DNA from: Anoplolepis gracilipes
Taxonomy: Eukaryota > Arthropoda > Insecta > Hymenoptera > Formicidae
NCBI RefSeq assembly: GCF_047496725.1
Contig: NC_132973.1
Coordinates: forward strand, 14,996,233 to 15,060,232
Length of the DNA: 64,000 bases
Reading direction: 5' to 3'
Both the position numbers and the translations under genes were made by a program. A model generated the notes under the pieces. It worked only from the letters and a program-made list of their open reading frames with translations. It did no database searches and was not told the origin of the DNA. Positions 1 through 10,489 of the stretch are shown in pieces. Numbering within the stretch: position 1 is the first letter of the stretch; every line of letters starts with the position of its first letter.

Positions 1-1377
1 ATGATCTTGCGCTCTTATTAGTTCTTTTTTGTATGTATTGGTATATTTAAAAAACTATTTGATATATTTTATCCTGTGATATGTATAATGTCATATCTTA
101 TTCCATCTGTCATATGAAAGGCTCTAGTAAACCTTAAAACATTTTTTTTTAATATTCTTATCTTTGCAGTTTTCAAGAAAAAATTTATAACATCTTGGAT
201 GAGATAATCTGCATGTATATGAAAAGAAAATATAGACTTATATACATGCAACTTAATTACTACATCTTGAATATTTCAGGTATGTAATTATATGTATACA
301 CATATATGAAACTATGTAGATAATATAAATAATAAATAGGTAAGAAAAAGAAGGAGCAAGAAACGAAACGATTGTGAACAATAGTCGTGCTGCTTTAAAA
401 CGGTCGCAACGGGGTCCCTGTAATCATATCGTTTTTACAGTAATTACGAAGAAACCCTTTAATCGGCGTTTAGGGGGCGACATTATTCCCCCATTTTGAC
501 CTATGCCATGATTATGCGGCGAGGTGGGAGAGAAAAACCGAATGTTATCGTATCTGAGCGTGAGAAAAATCGTTCACTCGCTTAACCTGATTACGAAGCG
601 CGCCGCACCAGATTAAATCAACCTGCGTTCGTGACCGACGCGATGATTAATTCTGCATATTATTTACCCGCAGTGAAACGTTCTTTCCACACGAGCATGC
701 TTAGAATTCTCTGTACTAATCTTTCGAAGAGGGTTAAACGTCACTGCAGCTTTCCGCGACAATATCGCGAATGAAAGAAATCCGCGACTTTTTCCTACGG
801 ATTTTAGGTGAAACAGGAGCTCGTTCGGTGTTTGATTATCTTCGTTTAATTGCACCAGCGGTATGATCGACGCATATGCCTCGAACTTTGAACCACCGCA
901 ATATTGCAGTTTGCAGAATCAATATCGCAAGTAAGTTTAACACGGCGAGTGGACATCGGAACAATTTGATCACTCATACGGTCGTCCGCTATGATCATAC
1001 AAATTTTATGAATGATTTTAATCGCACAAATTCCAAATGTACGTTACACACGTAAATTATTAATCATTAATTACAAGAAGGTCATTAATCTTGAAAAAGA
1101 TAAATTGAATAATTTATTAACTATTTTAAATAAAATTAACAAGTCTAAGATTAATTCAAAATTTGAAAAATAAAGTTTACTCTTGTATCATAAGATAAAA
1201 ATATGTATAATCAGGGTCAAATCTATTTCCTGGAAAAACATTAGAAAACCTCAGGAATTCTCAGAGATTTCTTTTGTATCTGGAAAAATCACGGCATTGT
1301 CGTAAAATTTTATTGGGATGCAAGGAATTTTTTCGAAAATTCTCTTTTTGATAATTTTGATTTTATATTATAAATAA
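1..1377. other. Non-genic stretch
   Basis: Nothing gene-like seen. The first 350 bases and 1000-1377 are AT-rich. Positions 360-960 are richer in CpG and include a TTAAATCAACC/GATGATTAATT patch near 615-650 that could bind homeodomain factors. Short ORFs on the minus strand have no recognisable similarity. Confidence 0.5.
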
Positions 1378-1379
1378 TT

Positions 1380-1440
1380 GGTGATGTGTGTGAAACTGGC
1401 ATCTCACTTCGTGGAAACCCATTAATGCTTGTATGTGCTC
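1380..1440 (+). repeat. Dispersed repeat family A/B/C, copy A (5' part only)
   Basis: About 60 bases align with the start of the copies at 13014 and 15820. They share GATGTGTGTGAAACTG (also in the 15820 copy) and a GTAGAAAC/GTGGAAACYCATTAAT block (also in the 13014 copy). Only the 5' part of the family is present. No coding content. Probably a fragment of a non-autonomous transposable element; that is inference from its dispersion. Confidence 0.5.
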
Positions 1441-2074
1441 ATTATAATACTATATACTTGTGCTATTGTTGACATACATGGTCGTTCGCACGGCGAGATT
1501 CGAGTAAGGCCACGGATTCGTTCTGTGTTGTCGTTGGATAATTCTTCGAAAATTTTAATTATTTTCTGTGATTATTATAATTAGTGATTAACAAATGGTA
1601 AGCGTGTCAAAGCTATTTTAAATAATTTATTTATTTGCAATTTAAAAAATTAAACGATAGGCAATTATAACGTTTCATTCAGATGCTTTTTTGTGGATAA
1701 AAATAATTTTTTTAATACTTTGTGATTTGAATATATTCTGTATTCCCTTTTAAAATTTTTCTATTATTTTTTAACTAAAGAATCGTAAAATTGAGTAATT
1801 AAAATAATAAAAAACCATGATATATACATCTAATTCTTTGTTAATAATTTATTAATAATTAATTTGAAAAATTATAATCCTTTGTAAAAAAAAGTTTGTA
1901 TTTAATTAATAAAAAGTAGAAACATTTTTGAATTTATAAAATTAGTCCACTACTTAAATATCCACTGAATAATAATTTTTTGAAATATTAATTATTTTGG
2001 ACGTTATAATTGGTAGATCTTCTACTTTCATGTTATAGGTCAACATATAACTTCTCAACATAGTCAACTCCGCT
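1441..2074. other. Non-genic stretch with a possible splice donor
   Basis: Mostly AT-rich. A more balanced patch (1480-1545) is followed at 1595-1597 by an ATG that directly abuts GTAAGC, a good 5' splice site. This could be the end of a first exon carrying only the start codon. No promoter or upstream exon evidence is visible, so this stays a candidate. From 1610 to 2040 I see only AT-rich sequence. Confidence 0.3.
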
Positions 2075-2256
2075 AAATCGATTATATTTAAACGTTGTCA
2101 GGATATACTTATTTTGCTTTCTATGACAATTTTCGGTTTCTAAAGAAGATTTCGTTCTCTTATCATTCTTCTCTGTGAGTCGTTTACGTTTACATATCGT
2201 TTACCGCATTTCGTATATTATATAGCTCTGTTTCCAAAGAAATTAAATTCAACAAA
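2075..2256 (+). repeat. Inverted repeat pair, left copy
   Basis: This segment matches the reverse complement of 7517-7705 over its whole length. Shared blocks include TCTATGACAATTTTCGGTTT, CTTATCATTCTTCT, GTGAGTCGTT, TTTCGTATATTATATA and CTGTTTCCAAAGAAA. Identity is about 85% outside three short indels, by eye. Reading frames are broken in both copies. It could be one end of a 5.6-kb element or an independent insertion of a dispersed repeat. Confidence 0.8.
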
Positions 2257-2657
2257 ATTTAATGGTTATTACATTATACCTATTTGTAATATAATAATGC
2301 TCTAGATTTTTTTTGTAAGATCTCATTATCTCGAATCCGATTATTACGAAATTATAGTATCACGAATGGAATTTAAAATTAATTTCTTACGCGATAAAAA
2401 TATACACTTTTATTTTTTATTAATTTTCTTTTTATAAGTCTTCCCTTTACGTATCTAATATCTTACGTTTCGTTTTCGTTTCGTTCGACCTTTCTTTATT
2501 TCGCGATTACTTTCGTAGTGCGTCACGGCGCTAGTTCACGCTAGAAATTCTCTATCTTATTTGTCTTTTTCTTCTAAACGTCACTAGCAACGGTTGAAAA
2601 GAGCCTTCGGCATTCAAGCTCCTCCGACGCGCTCTTCCGCCGCGCACTCGAAAACGC
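2257..2657. other. Non-genic stretch
   Basis: AT-rich until about 2460, then increasingly GC-rich (2480-2650) with several CGCG and GACGCGC words. No exon, RNA gene or repeat recognised. The GC-rich end leads into the homeodomain-type element at 2658. Confidence 0.5.
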
Positions 2658-2690
2658 CGAATAATTATACCATTACTGCAAGTAATTACT
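2658..2690 (+). promoter_or_regulatory. 33-bp homeodomain-type element, copy 1
   Basis: Matches 3185-3217 at 26 of 33 positions without a gap. Both have ATAATTAT near the left end, then CATTA, then AGTAATT at the right end, so three ATTA/TAAT cores are kept with the same spacing. Homeodomain proteins bind TAATTA-type sites. The spacing conservation suggests a composite binding element, or else a very small degenerate repeat. In copy 1 the phase that is open in copy 2 contains stops, which argues against coding. Confidence 0.4.
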
Positions 2691-3184
2691 ATTAAGCGCG
2701 CAATTTACGACGGCGTGGTAGAAGGGATGTAGTAGAAATAGCAGTCAAACGTATAATCGCAATAGCAACATTAATGATGCCGCAATAGTGCGATGCTGTG
2801 CCGGGAAACGATAAGAGGCTAATGAAATAAAGACTTGCTGGATGTATCACTAAAGAGAGCAATTTAACATTAATTTCTTAATTAATTAGCATATAATAAA
2901 TATACAACTTGTACTTGTCTAACTATTTTAAATGGAATACTGTCCTCTCTTTCTCTCTCTCTCTCTCTCGTTGATTTCTTTTTTTCTTTAATATCTCTTT
3001 CTTTAATGTGTAATTATACTCAATTTCAATAAATGTATTATAATATTTTAGTTACATAAGATGTGATAACGATGGTCGCAAATAATCTAAGCATTACCTC
3101 GGGGTTTTCTCTTTTGTTTTGTGTAGGAGAAAAGAGCCATCAATCCCTTTCGTACCAGTCCTTCGTCGTGTCCGCTGCCAGTGA
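2691..3184. other. Non-genic stretch with short CT array
   Basis: Contains a (CT)n run at 2945-2969 and AT-rich sequence around it. A strong 3' splice-like signal (pyrimidine tract then TGTAG) ends at 3126. It is followed by 33 open codons to a TAG at 3226-3228. The peptide is unrecognised and overlaps the second homeodomain-type element, so I treat it as doubtful. Confidence 0.35.
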
Positions 3185-3217
3185 CGGATAATTATTACAT
3201 TATTTCGAGTAATTGCT
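3185..3217 (+). promoter_or_regulatory. 33-bp homeodomain-type element, copy 2
   Basis: Second copy of the element at 2658-2690, 527 bp downstream and in the same orientation. Differences are confined to seven substitutions that leave the ATAATTAT, CATTA and AGTAATT cores intact. The flanks are not similar, so the match is not part of a longer duplication. A looser match to the right half (TTTTCGAGTAATT) occurs at 59723-59735. Confidence 0.4.
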
Positions 3218-4309
3218 TCCAGAACTAGATAATGTCATTCAGGCTCTGTGATGAGATTTTTTTTAAACATGTACAATGCATTAATTTTTTTTATAAAGTT
3301 TCTTAAAAATTTCCTTATAAATATTCTTGCATAATATTACTTTATCATTCCATTGTTTTGTATGGATCGATAAAAATATTTATGTCTTCGTAAATAAATA
3401 AATAAAAAAAAAAGAAAATAAAAAGCATGTTTCATGAAAGGATCTTTTAATCGGCAAAGAAATTCTGTCTTTATTTAATCTCGATAAGAATGAGAATTGC
3501 CTAGGTTATTAAATAATATAAAAAATAATCTTGTAATTTGTTAAAATTATTAGATAAATTCATACTAAAAAGTTTTTATTAGAACTGAATGTATAAAATA
3601 TTAGAGCTAAATAAGTGACTTTGTGAAAAGCAGGATATACATTCACACAACGTGTCATACATATATGTTAAGTGGTTGGTTATTAGGTAGGTAAAAGCAA
3701 AGTTATATATGTGAATCATAATTCACGTGCATTTTCAGCCATAATTTTTAACCATAATTTATGCACTTTCTACTTCACTCGTCCGTCATATCTCTCGGAA
3801 ATGAATATGAGATGGCTCTTTTTATCATTGATATGACATCGTTGACCAGAAATACAGCGCTCAATGCAAGAATTCACGATATTGCCTTCGAACCCGAAGG
3901 AAACAAGGGAATAGAGTGGTATCGCTCTAAACCTTCTCTATTGGCATATAAAAACGGTAGCGATGACTGCCGCGTTGCGAGATGGCGGATTCGATAATCC
4001 AGCGTCGGTCACCATTCAACTCTGTATATTTCCGGTGAAAGCTCAAAATAAATACACACGTTTTTCGCAAAAGCCTGAAACCCCCACCTATTACCAGACA
4101 CGAGTGACGGCGCGTTCGAAAATCCAGTATTAGCTCTCTTTACGTACCGTGTTTTTCGGGACTATTACATCGGTGACCATTACGAATGTATTGACAAAAG
4201 TGACACTTTGTAACTTTATACTATGCCATCAATCGATTTTAATTTATCGAGTATTGACACGATTAAACCTGATGGAGTCCGTTTGCTCTTCTCAATCCGT
4301 AATAATTCA
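3218..4309. other. Non-genic stretch
   Basis: AT-rich from 3230 to 3760, then mixed composition. A TAGGTAG heptamer (TAGteam type) is at 3684-3690. The 78-codon ORF at 3761-3997 has no recognisable domain and no supporting signals. CTTCGAACCCGAAG at 3887 can form a small hairpin. Confidence 0.4.
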
Positions 4310-4415
4310 GAAATAATCGTTAAATTAACTGCTTGGTTAATGGATTATCAAAGATTTTTCCGCTTTAACACCTCGACGCTAATCCGACGTTAAACTAATT
4401 AACATTAATTAATCC
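4310..4415. promoter_or_regulatory. Cluster of homeodomain-type cores
   Basis: In about 105 bases there are eight or more TAAT/ATTA cores, including TTAATTAATCC (4407-4417) and GCTAATCC. TAATTA suits Antp/Eve/En-class homeodomains and TAATCC suits K50 (Otx/Otd) types. AT-rich DNA makes such words by chance, so this is a weak regulatory candidate. Confidence 0.2.
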
Positions 4416-4810
4416 ATAAGTCGGTGCATCCCTTGCGGGATCAACTCGGAGCGCACTCGGGGGTGGCGGCGTTGCAGTGATTTTCACACTTTGCGAATCG
4501 TAGGTGGTAGTTTTACTGACAGCGATATCACGTTCACCGTTCGTTCGTTGTTCGTCGGACAGGAGACAATCTTGTGCGGCACCTCCTTGTGGATAGTGAG
4601 GGAAATTAGGGGATGGTTTAATGGTGGCCACAGTGTGGCGCTCCGCTCTCTAAGCGATCAAGGATTAGCTGGACAAGGAAAATCTCGAGACCGGTGACGT
4701 TACAGCAGTTGGAAAGAGAGACAGGCAAACCCGTCCCGGCAAAACCATAGTGCCAGCCAACTAATTACCATGGCACGGGCCGCCGGCAGTGGTTCAACCA
4801 TGGTTACTTG
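4416..4810. other. Non-genic, GC-balanced stretch
   Basis: GC-richer than its flanks, with overlapping short ORFs on both strands (4395-4631 minus, 4491-4697 plus). Neither shows a known domain. No splice or promoter signals stand out. Confidence 0.4.
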
Positions 4811-4858
4811 CACATATATACACACGCACGCACGCACACACACACATACACACACACT
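4811..4858. repeat. Compound (CA)n microsatellite
   Basis: Alternating CA/TA/CG dinucleotides: ACACGCACGCACGCACAC and then further CA units interrupted by one TA. Alternating purine-pyrimidine sequence of this kind can adopt Z-DNA. It generates the Val-Cys-rich stretch of an overlapping spurious minus-strand ORF. Confidence 0.9.
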
Positions 4859-5311
4859 TACATACTGGTTTTCCTCTTCGTGATCGTTACGACAACCCGG
4901 CTCGCGAGCTAAAGCCATCCCAGAGTCCTTTAGCAGTCTTCTAACGCACTCGCCTGTCGGTGCATTCATTTCCGTTAGATGAATTTCGTATGCATGGCAG
5001 ACACGCGTCTCGCTCGACTGCCTCTCTCCCACAGTTCCTAACGTCTTTGAAGTCGTCGACGACGATCCATAGATTTATACACTGTTGTCATTTACAGAAA
5101 TCAGAGAACCGTATATAATCGTTTATTCAAATCTAATTAAATTCCGATCGATCTCAGATGCATTTTACATAGTTGAGTCAGTATGTAATTATGTAATTTA
5201 ATCAATAAGATATCTCTGTTATGCCAAACACGGATTTCTGACTACAATACGTACTGTACGCGAGTCTAAATTCACTTGCCAGATGCGATAACACCGCAGA
5301 AATTCAGCGCC

Positions 5312-5347
5312 GGGGGTAAAGGTAGGGTAGGGCAGGGTAGGGTAGGT
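5312..5347 (+). repeat. G-rich run with G-quadruplex potential
   Basis: GGGGG, then tandem GGTAGGGTA/GGGCAGGGTA units. It holds at least four runs of three or more G separated by 2-3 bases, the classic intramolecular G-quadruplex pattern. The unit (GGGTA) is not the insect telomere repeat TTAGG. Confidence 0.7.
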
Positions 5348-7516
5348 GAAAGAGATTATCACCGCTTATTCGGAAAACTCGGGAAATGACTGCAACAGCG
5401 CTAATTACTCGACTCTGAGTGCTCTTCGGTCTCTGACACGCAAGCTTTCCCTCAAAAGATGTTTACGCCGCGAGAGGATGCTTTAATCGAGTTGAAGAGA
5501 CGAGTCGAGTAACCCAATTAAATCTCTCTTCCGTTACTCCTACGTTATCTTTCCGCTTCCACCCTACATGCAATACTGAAACATCATCTCCCTCGTCTTT
5601 CGCCACTTTTTTGCCCTTCCCCCTATCCTTCTTCAGCATTCTCGAATCCGCTATGCGATGTTCGCGGCGCGTGCATAAATGTCGCTTGTTTCCGCACTCC
5701 CGCATTTCCGAGGGAAAAAAAGCATTCCTCTTTTTTTTACATATTTTTTTCTACCTCTTTTTATCTTTTTTTTTTTTTTTTTTTTTTTTTCAACGAGCGG
5801 ATTTCAGGACAGAGACGATTTTACGTTATGTAAACGCGAAATTCTTCAGTGAGCTTCTTTTGTTCTCCGTTCAAAGAAATTATTTTGAATTTCATCTCGG
5901 ACGTTATCGTAATTATTTGTGTAGGAATAAACCGCGACGGGACGATTAAAGACTTGTTATACGTATTAAAGAAAACAAAAAAAATTTGAAAGTAATGTTA
6001 ACGTATTCGATATTTTTAATCGAGCAGCAGAATGTTTTCGAAAAATTGCAACCCGTATGTTTCAGGTTACAATTATTTTTTTTTGACGCGACATTTAATT
6101 GAAATCAGATGTGAAAACTTGATCAAAAAGGACTATTTTGTTTAAATTTTTAAATGATACAATGAAATGATGCATATTTCGAAACTGCATGTTTACTATT
6201 TCAAATTTCTTCTCGTTATTTGATAAAAATAATAATTTAAAAAAGATCCACTTTTCTCCTCTCTCTTATGCTTATCGTAACTCACGTGCTAATGAATGTT
6301 ACTGTACATATGTTGTCGTCCATATTTACATGGGGCAGTAATGATCTCACTCGCTCAGCTTTTCTTTCGTTTGCGTTATTTTTCGTTATCATCGCGACGA
6401 ATGACCAAATGGAATGCATTAATATGAAATATTTACATTTTATAACGAGCAAAGTATTCTACGCGCGTAATACTTTGACAGCATAAATAATAGTGTTATT
6501 ATTAATCATATGTTTATTGTCGTTTAGAATAATATTAATTAATTATATATATGTTATCGATGTTTTTTAAAGGAGTCGTCGTGTGATAACGACGCTATAC
6601 CGCTGTCATTAAATTAAGTTCATTAAAATATGGCTTCTTTCGCGACAAGATAGTGGATTAGGCACCAGATCATCGCTCTCTATTGACAGTCTCGGCTCGA
6701 TTCTCACCAATTTAAGATATTTCCGTTAGCCTACCTAGCACGTGGCCAGACTACGGTGCGACGTAAGCTCCAATTAACTAGCACAGCTCTACTGCGGACA
6801 CAAACTTAAGCCGGTCAAAGTTTCGCTATACTGCATTGAACGGAAAAGATCGAATTACTAAGCGACGTGAGAGATTCGCTCAAAGTTTAGCGCTCGAGTT
6901 TTTTAGTTTTCGTATTTTTTTTTTATAACGTTCATATTTCTCTGCGTCATCTTTTGTTATTTAAATACTTAAATGTTTAATATAGGGATATATGTAATAT
7001 TTTATGATTAATTAAATTATTATTAATAAATTTATTATTATTAATTAAAAGTTTTAAAATATAAAAATTATGTTGTGCAAATATGATTTTGAGTCATTTC
7101 GTGATAATTCTATGTTTTAATTAAACATTTCAGCAAAATATAATTTCTTTCAAATTTAAAGAAGAGATTTAATTTTATTTCGATTTTTTTTAAAATTATT
7201 AATTATATTAATCTTAAATACGCTTTATAAAACGCATTATTTTCTTTTATTGTAATTCCCATTTTATTTAATACTTTTTTAACTCGGTCATAATTTTGAT
7301 GAGCCAATCTTTCATACTATAATTGTAATTTTGAAACATCACTATGCGTAGTTTCTTCACTAACATTCGTACTCAATGCACTTTTAGATTTTATTAGAGT
7401 TTTTCTTTTCTCTCACCTATCGCGATTATCTTTTGTCCTTTAACAAAATGACATTCTTTTTCATCGGATTCAAACTTTATTTGATTGTTTAATTGTAAAT
7501 AAGTACTCTGGATCTA
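5348..7516. other. Non-genic stretch
   Basis: Mixed composition to 5950, AT-rich from 5950 to 7516. A 25-base poly(T) occupies 5766-5790. A CTACCTA (reverse of TAGGTAG) is at 6731-6737 inside a GC-richer patch (6580-6900). The 112-codon ORF at 5611-5949 runs through the poly(T) and is not credible. Confidence 0.45.
5766..5790. repeat. Poly(T) tract, 25 nt
   Basis: Uninterrupted T run. If it marks the tail of a minus-strand retrocopy, the body would lie to its right; no recognisable retroposed sequence or target-site duplication was found there. Confidence 0.9.
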
Positions 7517-7705
7517 TAACCTGTTGAATTTATTTTCTTTGGAAACAGATATATATATAATATACGAAATGATAAACGTTAACGACTCACAAAGAAGAAT
7601 GATAAGAGCACGAAGTCTTTTTTAGAAACCGAAAATTGTCATAGAACCAAAATAAATATGAATAAGTACTTTAATCCTGATAACGTTTAAATCAATCGAT
7701 TATTC
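7517..7705 (-). repeat. Inverted repeat pair, right copy
   Basis: Reverse-complement partner of 2075-2256. Relative to the left copy it carries an extra TTAAAG-type insertion near 7670 and lacks about 11 bases near 7575. On the plus strand one frame reads about 30 codons before a stop that occurs at the equivalent place in the other copy. No match to a known transposase was recognised. Confidence 0.8.
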
Positions 7706-8883
7706 TGCGCTTCGTGGTTTATTTAATTTAAATGTGGAAAATCGTCACTATATACATGTATATATATATATATATATGTATCTACTTTTAACAAGTTTGA
7801 AGAAAAGTTTCTCAAAATATATGCTGCAAAAATACACATCTAGTTATTACATTTGTATGCATCTGGAATTGTTTTTACTTTCTCGTACTTTAAATTGGTA
7901 CAGACGGAATATTGGTGCAACGCAGACAGAAAATATATAAAAGGGAATAGTGCTCTTCGTATACTAGCGGTCAGAAAAAAGGCACTTTGTCCCATCCGCT
8001 GTTTTTTGTATAGAGCAAAAACAACTTAAGGAAACGTACGATGGAAATAAAGAAGACAAGCGTGGCCTATTATTAGATTTAAACTGTTTGTCCTCCCTTA
8101 AGTGGCACGGCTAATTGTTCGGGGATTCAACCGGGTCGGATATTATTATTTGCCCGTTTCTCCCTTCCACGGTGCAGTTTCTTCTTTTTTTTTTTTTTTT
8201 CTCCCTTCTTCCCCTTCCTCTCTTTTCCTCGTCGCGTATCCGCGTTTTCACGAGTCTCGTTTAGGTTGCACACTACCGGGCGGTCGCGCACGTTTCACTT
8301 CCACAATAATTCCGGTACCCGAGAGTTTTCTCTCCCTGCTTCCATTTCCTTCCATCCACCGTGGCACGACTCGTGTCGTACGCTCGTAATTATGCACGGC
8401 GAATCGTGCGTTTTGCATCGCGGCATTATTCGCAAATGTTTCCCGCGGCATTCTCGTCCATTTCTTCTTTGTATTCTTTTTTTCCCCCCTCCCCCCGTAC
8501 TTTTCCTCGCTTTTGTTATTTTTCTTTTATTTTGTCCAGCTATACGCGCGTAAATATTCGACTGTAATGAATTTTTGGTACGCGCAACAATTAGTTCGCC
8601 GCACCACCGGCTAACGAGTTTAGCCGATCGCCACCGATCGCGGAGACCTGCGTTAAACGCAGGCCGAATTCTTGCGCCCAACCCCCGCGCCCTTCGCATC
8701 CCTCTGGTCCACGATCGATATAGAGGGCTTCTTTCGCGCTGCCTCGTTCGCTCGATTAATTTTACGTTCCCGGGAGCGAAACTTCCACCAGGCGGCGGCA
8801 GCCGGCGCAAATTCTCACGGGAGAAGCTTGATCGCGAAACACCCTCGCGAATCCGCTTTTGCGTCGACAGGCTGCGTGTGAAA
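7706..8883. other. Non-genic; AT-rich to GC-rich transition
   Basis: AT-rich to about 8040, with a (TA)n microsatellite at 7758-7778. From 8100 it is GC-rich with pyrimidine tracts (T16 at 8185-8200; C-rich 8484-8497, a G-quadruplex candidate on the minus strand). Long overlapping ORFs here occur on both strands in several frames, which indicates open sequence rather than genes. Confidence 0.4.
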
Positions 8884-8887
8884 AAGA

Positions 8888-8951
<64 letters not shown>

Positions 8952-8952
8952 A
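8884..8952. repeat. (GA)n microsatellite, about 69 bp
   Basis: Nearly pure GA repeats with two A or G interruptions at the ends. Repeats of this kind are open in every frame (Arg-Glu or Leu-Ser), which explains the 246-codon minus-strand and 142-codon plus-strand ORFs across it. GA repeats are also binding sites for GAGA factor in insects. Confidence 0.95.
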
Positions 8953-9164
8953 AACGCATTCTGTCGTTTCCTCTCTTCCCTTTCTCGAGCTTCTACCGAC
9001 TGACATCGCGCGTTTCCGCGTTGCAGTTGCAACAAGACGTTTACAGTTACAGGCCTCGTTGCCGGCGAGCTATAACAACGTCTGATTCAGCTGTCCTTTC
9101 GTGATGCCCGGCACAGCTCACTTCAGCGCGCGAATAAAACGGCCAGGAATGCCGGGAACGAGAA

Positions 9165-9187
9165 AGAGAGAGAGAGAGAGAGAGAGC
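9165..9187. repeat. (GA)n microsatellite
   Basis: About 11 uninterrupted GA units directly after AGAAAG, in a GC-rich setting 210 bp right of the larger GA array. Confidence 0.9.
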
Positions 9188-9348
9188 GATGAGAACCTCC
9201 TAGCATGAGTTTACGTTTGGCTACTGACGAACGGGCAAGCGGGTAGCGAGAGATAGAAAATGGAGGTACGGACAGGACGGTCCGAGACGGTGAAGGGAAA
9301 AGGGGTGCAAAGATACCAGAGGCTTGCATCAGCGCTCGCAATCCGGAA

Positions 9349-9565
9349 TATAAAGCAGAGGTCACTCTCAGTTCGTCGATTGCAATTGGTTGCGAGTACC
9401 AGCGGAAATGCGCTCTCGCCGACGTCCTCTGCGGGCATTTTACGCGTCACGTGGGAATTTTTACGTCGACCGCAGCTTTCTCCCGAATGCCTACCAACTC
9501 GGACGTGCACGTTGTCACCTGCATCTATGATAGATTTCCGAATAAATTCGTATCACAGAAATAAA
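9349..9565 (+). other. Possible mini transcription unit (TATA, 40-codon ORF, AATAAA)
   Basis: TATAAA at 9349-9354 is followed by TCAGTT (insect initiator type) at 9368. An ATG at 9408 begins 40 open codons ending in TGA at 9528-9530, and AATAAA signals follow at 9541 and 9560. The TATA-to-initiator distance, 21 bp, is shorter than the usual 28-33 bp. The predicted peptide is Arg-rich and unrecognised. The order of signals is suggestive but could be chance. Confidence 0.15.
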
Positions 9566-10217
9566 TCGGATGCGAAACTTTCATTATGATTCATGACTCT
9601 TCACTCATTATGATTCATTACTTGAAAATAAATTAATTATCTGCGAGTTTAACAAAGGAAGCATTTATAATCTCCATTATGTGGTAATATATATCAATGT
9701 AAAATTACAAACTCACATATATCATAACGAGATAAATTAAACAACAAATCTCGGTGTTTGTAAATTAATATGAATTATTTTATAATCAAACTTTCATTTT
9801 TTTATTGTATATTTAATAACGATTCGGTAGTTTGGTTCTCTCGTCGTGCACGTGCGCACGCGTGCGGATTCTCTAATTTTATATGATGCAACGATATTCA
9901 ATAATTCTTCCTTTCCGACACTAGAAAGGAGAAGAAAAAGAAATTTCTATTAATAATTTATCTCGAGCGAGTGTATTAGGAACAAAAACGTGACTGACCT
10001 CAAATCGCTCTCGACGACCTACATTCCTCGATCGAATATTTTAAAAATAAAATAACTATTGAGAGAAAGATACAATCAATGAAATTATTTCGTTGTTATC
10101 TCGATTGCCTCATAAAAAATTCATGTATAAATTGTAACTTGCAATCTCTGAACATAGAAATTATCTGTAAGAAGATTAATAAATTATTCGTCCGTCATAA
10201 TATAAATTTTAAATTCA

Positions 10218-10405
10218 TAAAATTTGTAACGATGCATCCCTCCGCGGCGTGCCCCTCGTCACCCGGCCGAACATCAACCGGAAGCTGCCGCCCGGTGAAC
10301 ACCGACCGGGCAAAAGCAGAGGCGCTGAGGGTCCATTTTTTTTTTAAACTCGTTATTACTATCTATAGGAAGGATATGGCGATGAAAATATATATGCAAA
10401 AATTT
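10218..10405 (+). repeat. Left arm of inverted repeat
   Basis: Begins at AAAATTTGTAACGATGCAT and ends at AAAATATATATGCAAAAATT. The centre (10240-10330) is markedly GC-rich against AT-rich flanks and shares CTCGTCACCCGGCC, GGTGAACACCGAC and GCGCTGAG with the reverse complement of the right arm. Similarity stops sharply at both ends, so the edges are well defined. The arm can be read as an open frame of about 30 codons in both copies, but no family is recognised. Confidence 0.85.
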
Positions 10406-10489
10406 GAATAAAAATATTGAATATTATTGAATATTTACAAGTGGAATAGGTATAAACAAAATAATATTCAGATATGTTTCTTTTTATTA

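Larger units (their letters stand above)
8953..10217. other. Non-genic; GC-rich then AT-rich
   Basis: GC-rich up to 9540, including a second (GA)n at 9165-9187. A possible TATA/short ORF/poly(A) arrangement is listed separately at 9349-9565. From 9590 to 10217 the sequence is AT-rich. An alternating CGTGCACGTGCGCACGCGTG patch lies at 9845-9865. Confidence 0.4.

Noticed and set aside
5320..5347. GGGTA tandem units as an interstitial telomere
   Set aside because: Unit differs from the insect TTAGG repeat and the array is under 30 bp.
8295..9035. 246-codon minus-strand ORF, the longest in the window
   Set aside because: Open because of the (GA)n array and GC-rich flanks; a 142-codon ORF covers the same DNA on the other strand; no domain.
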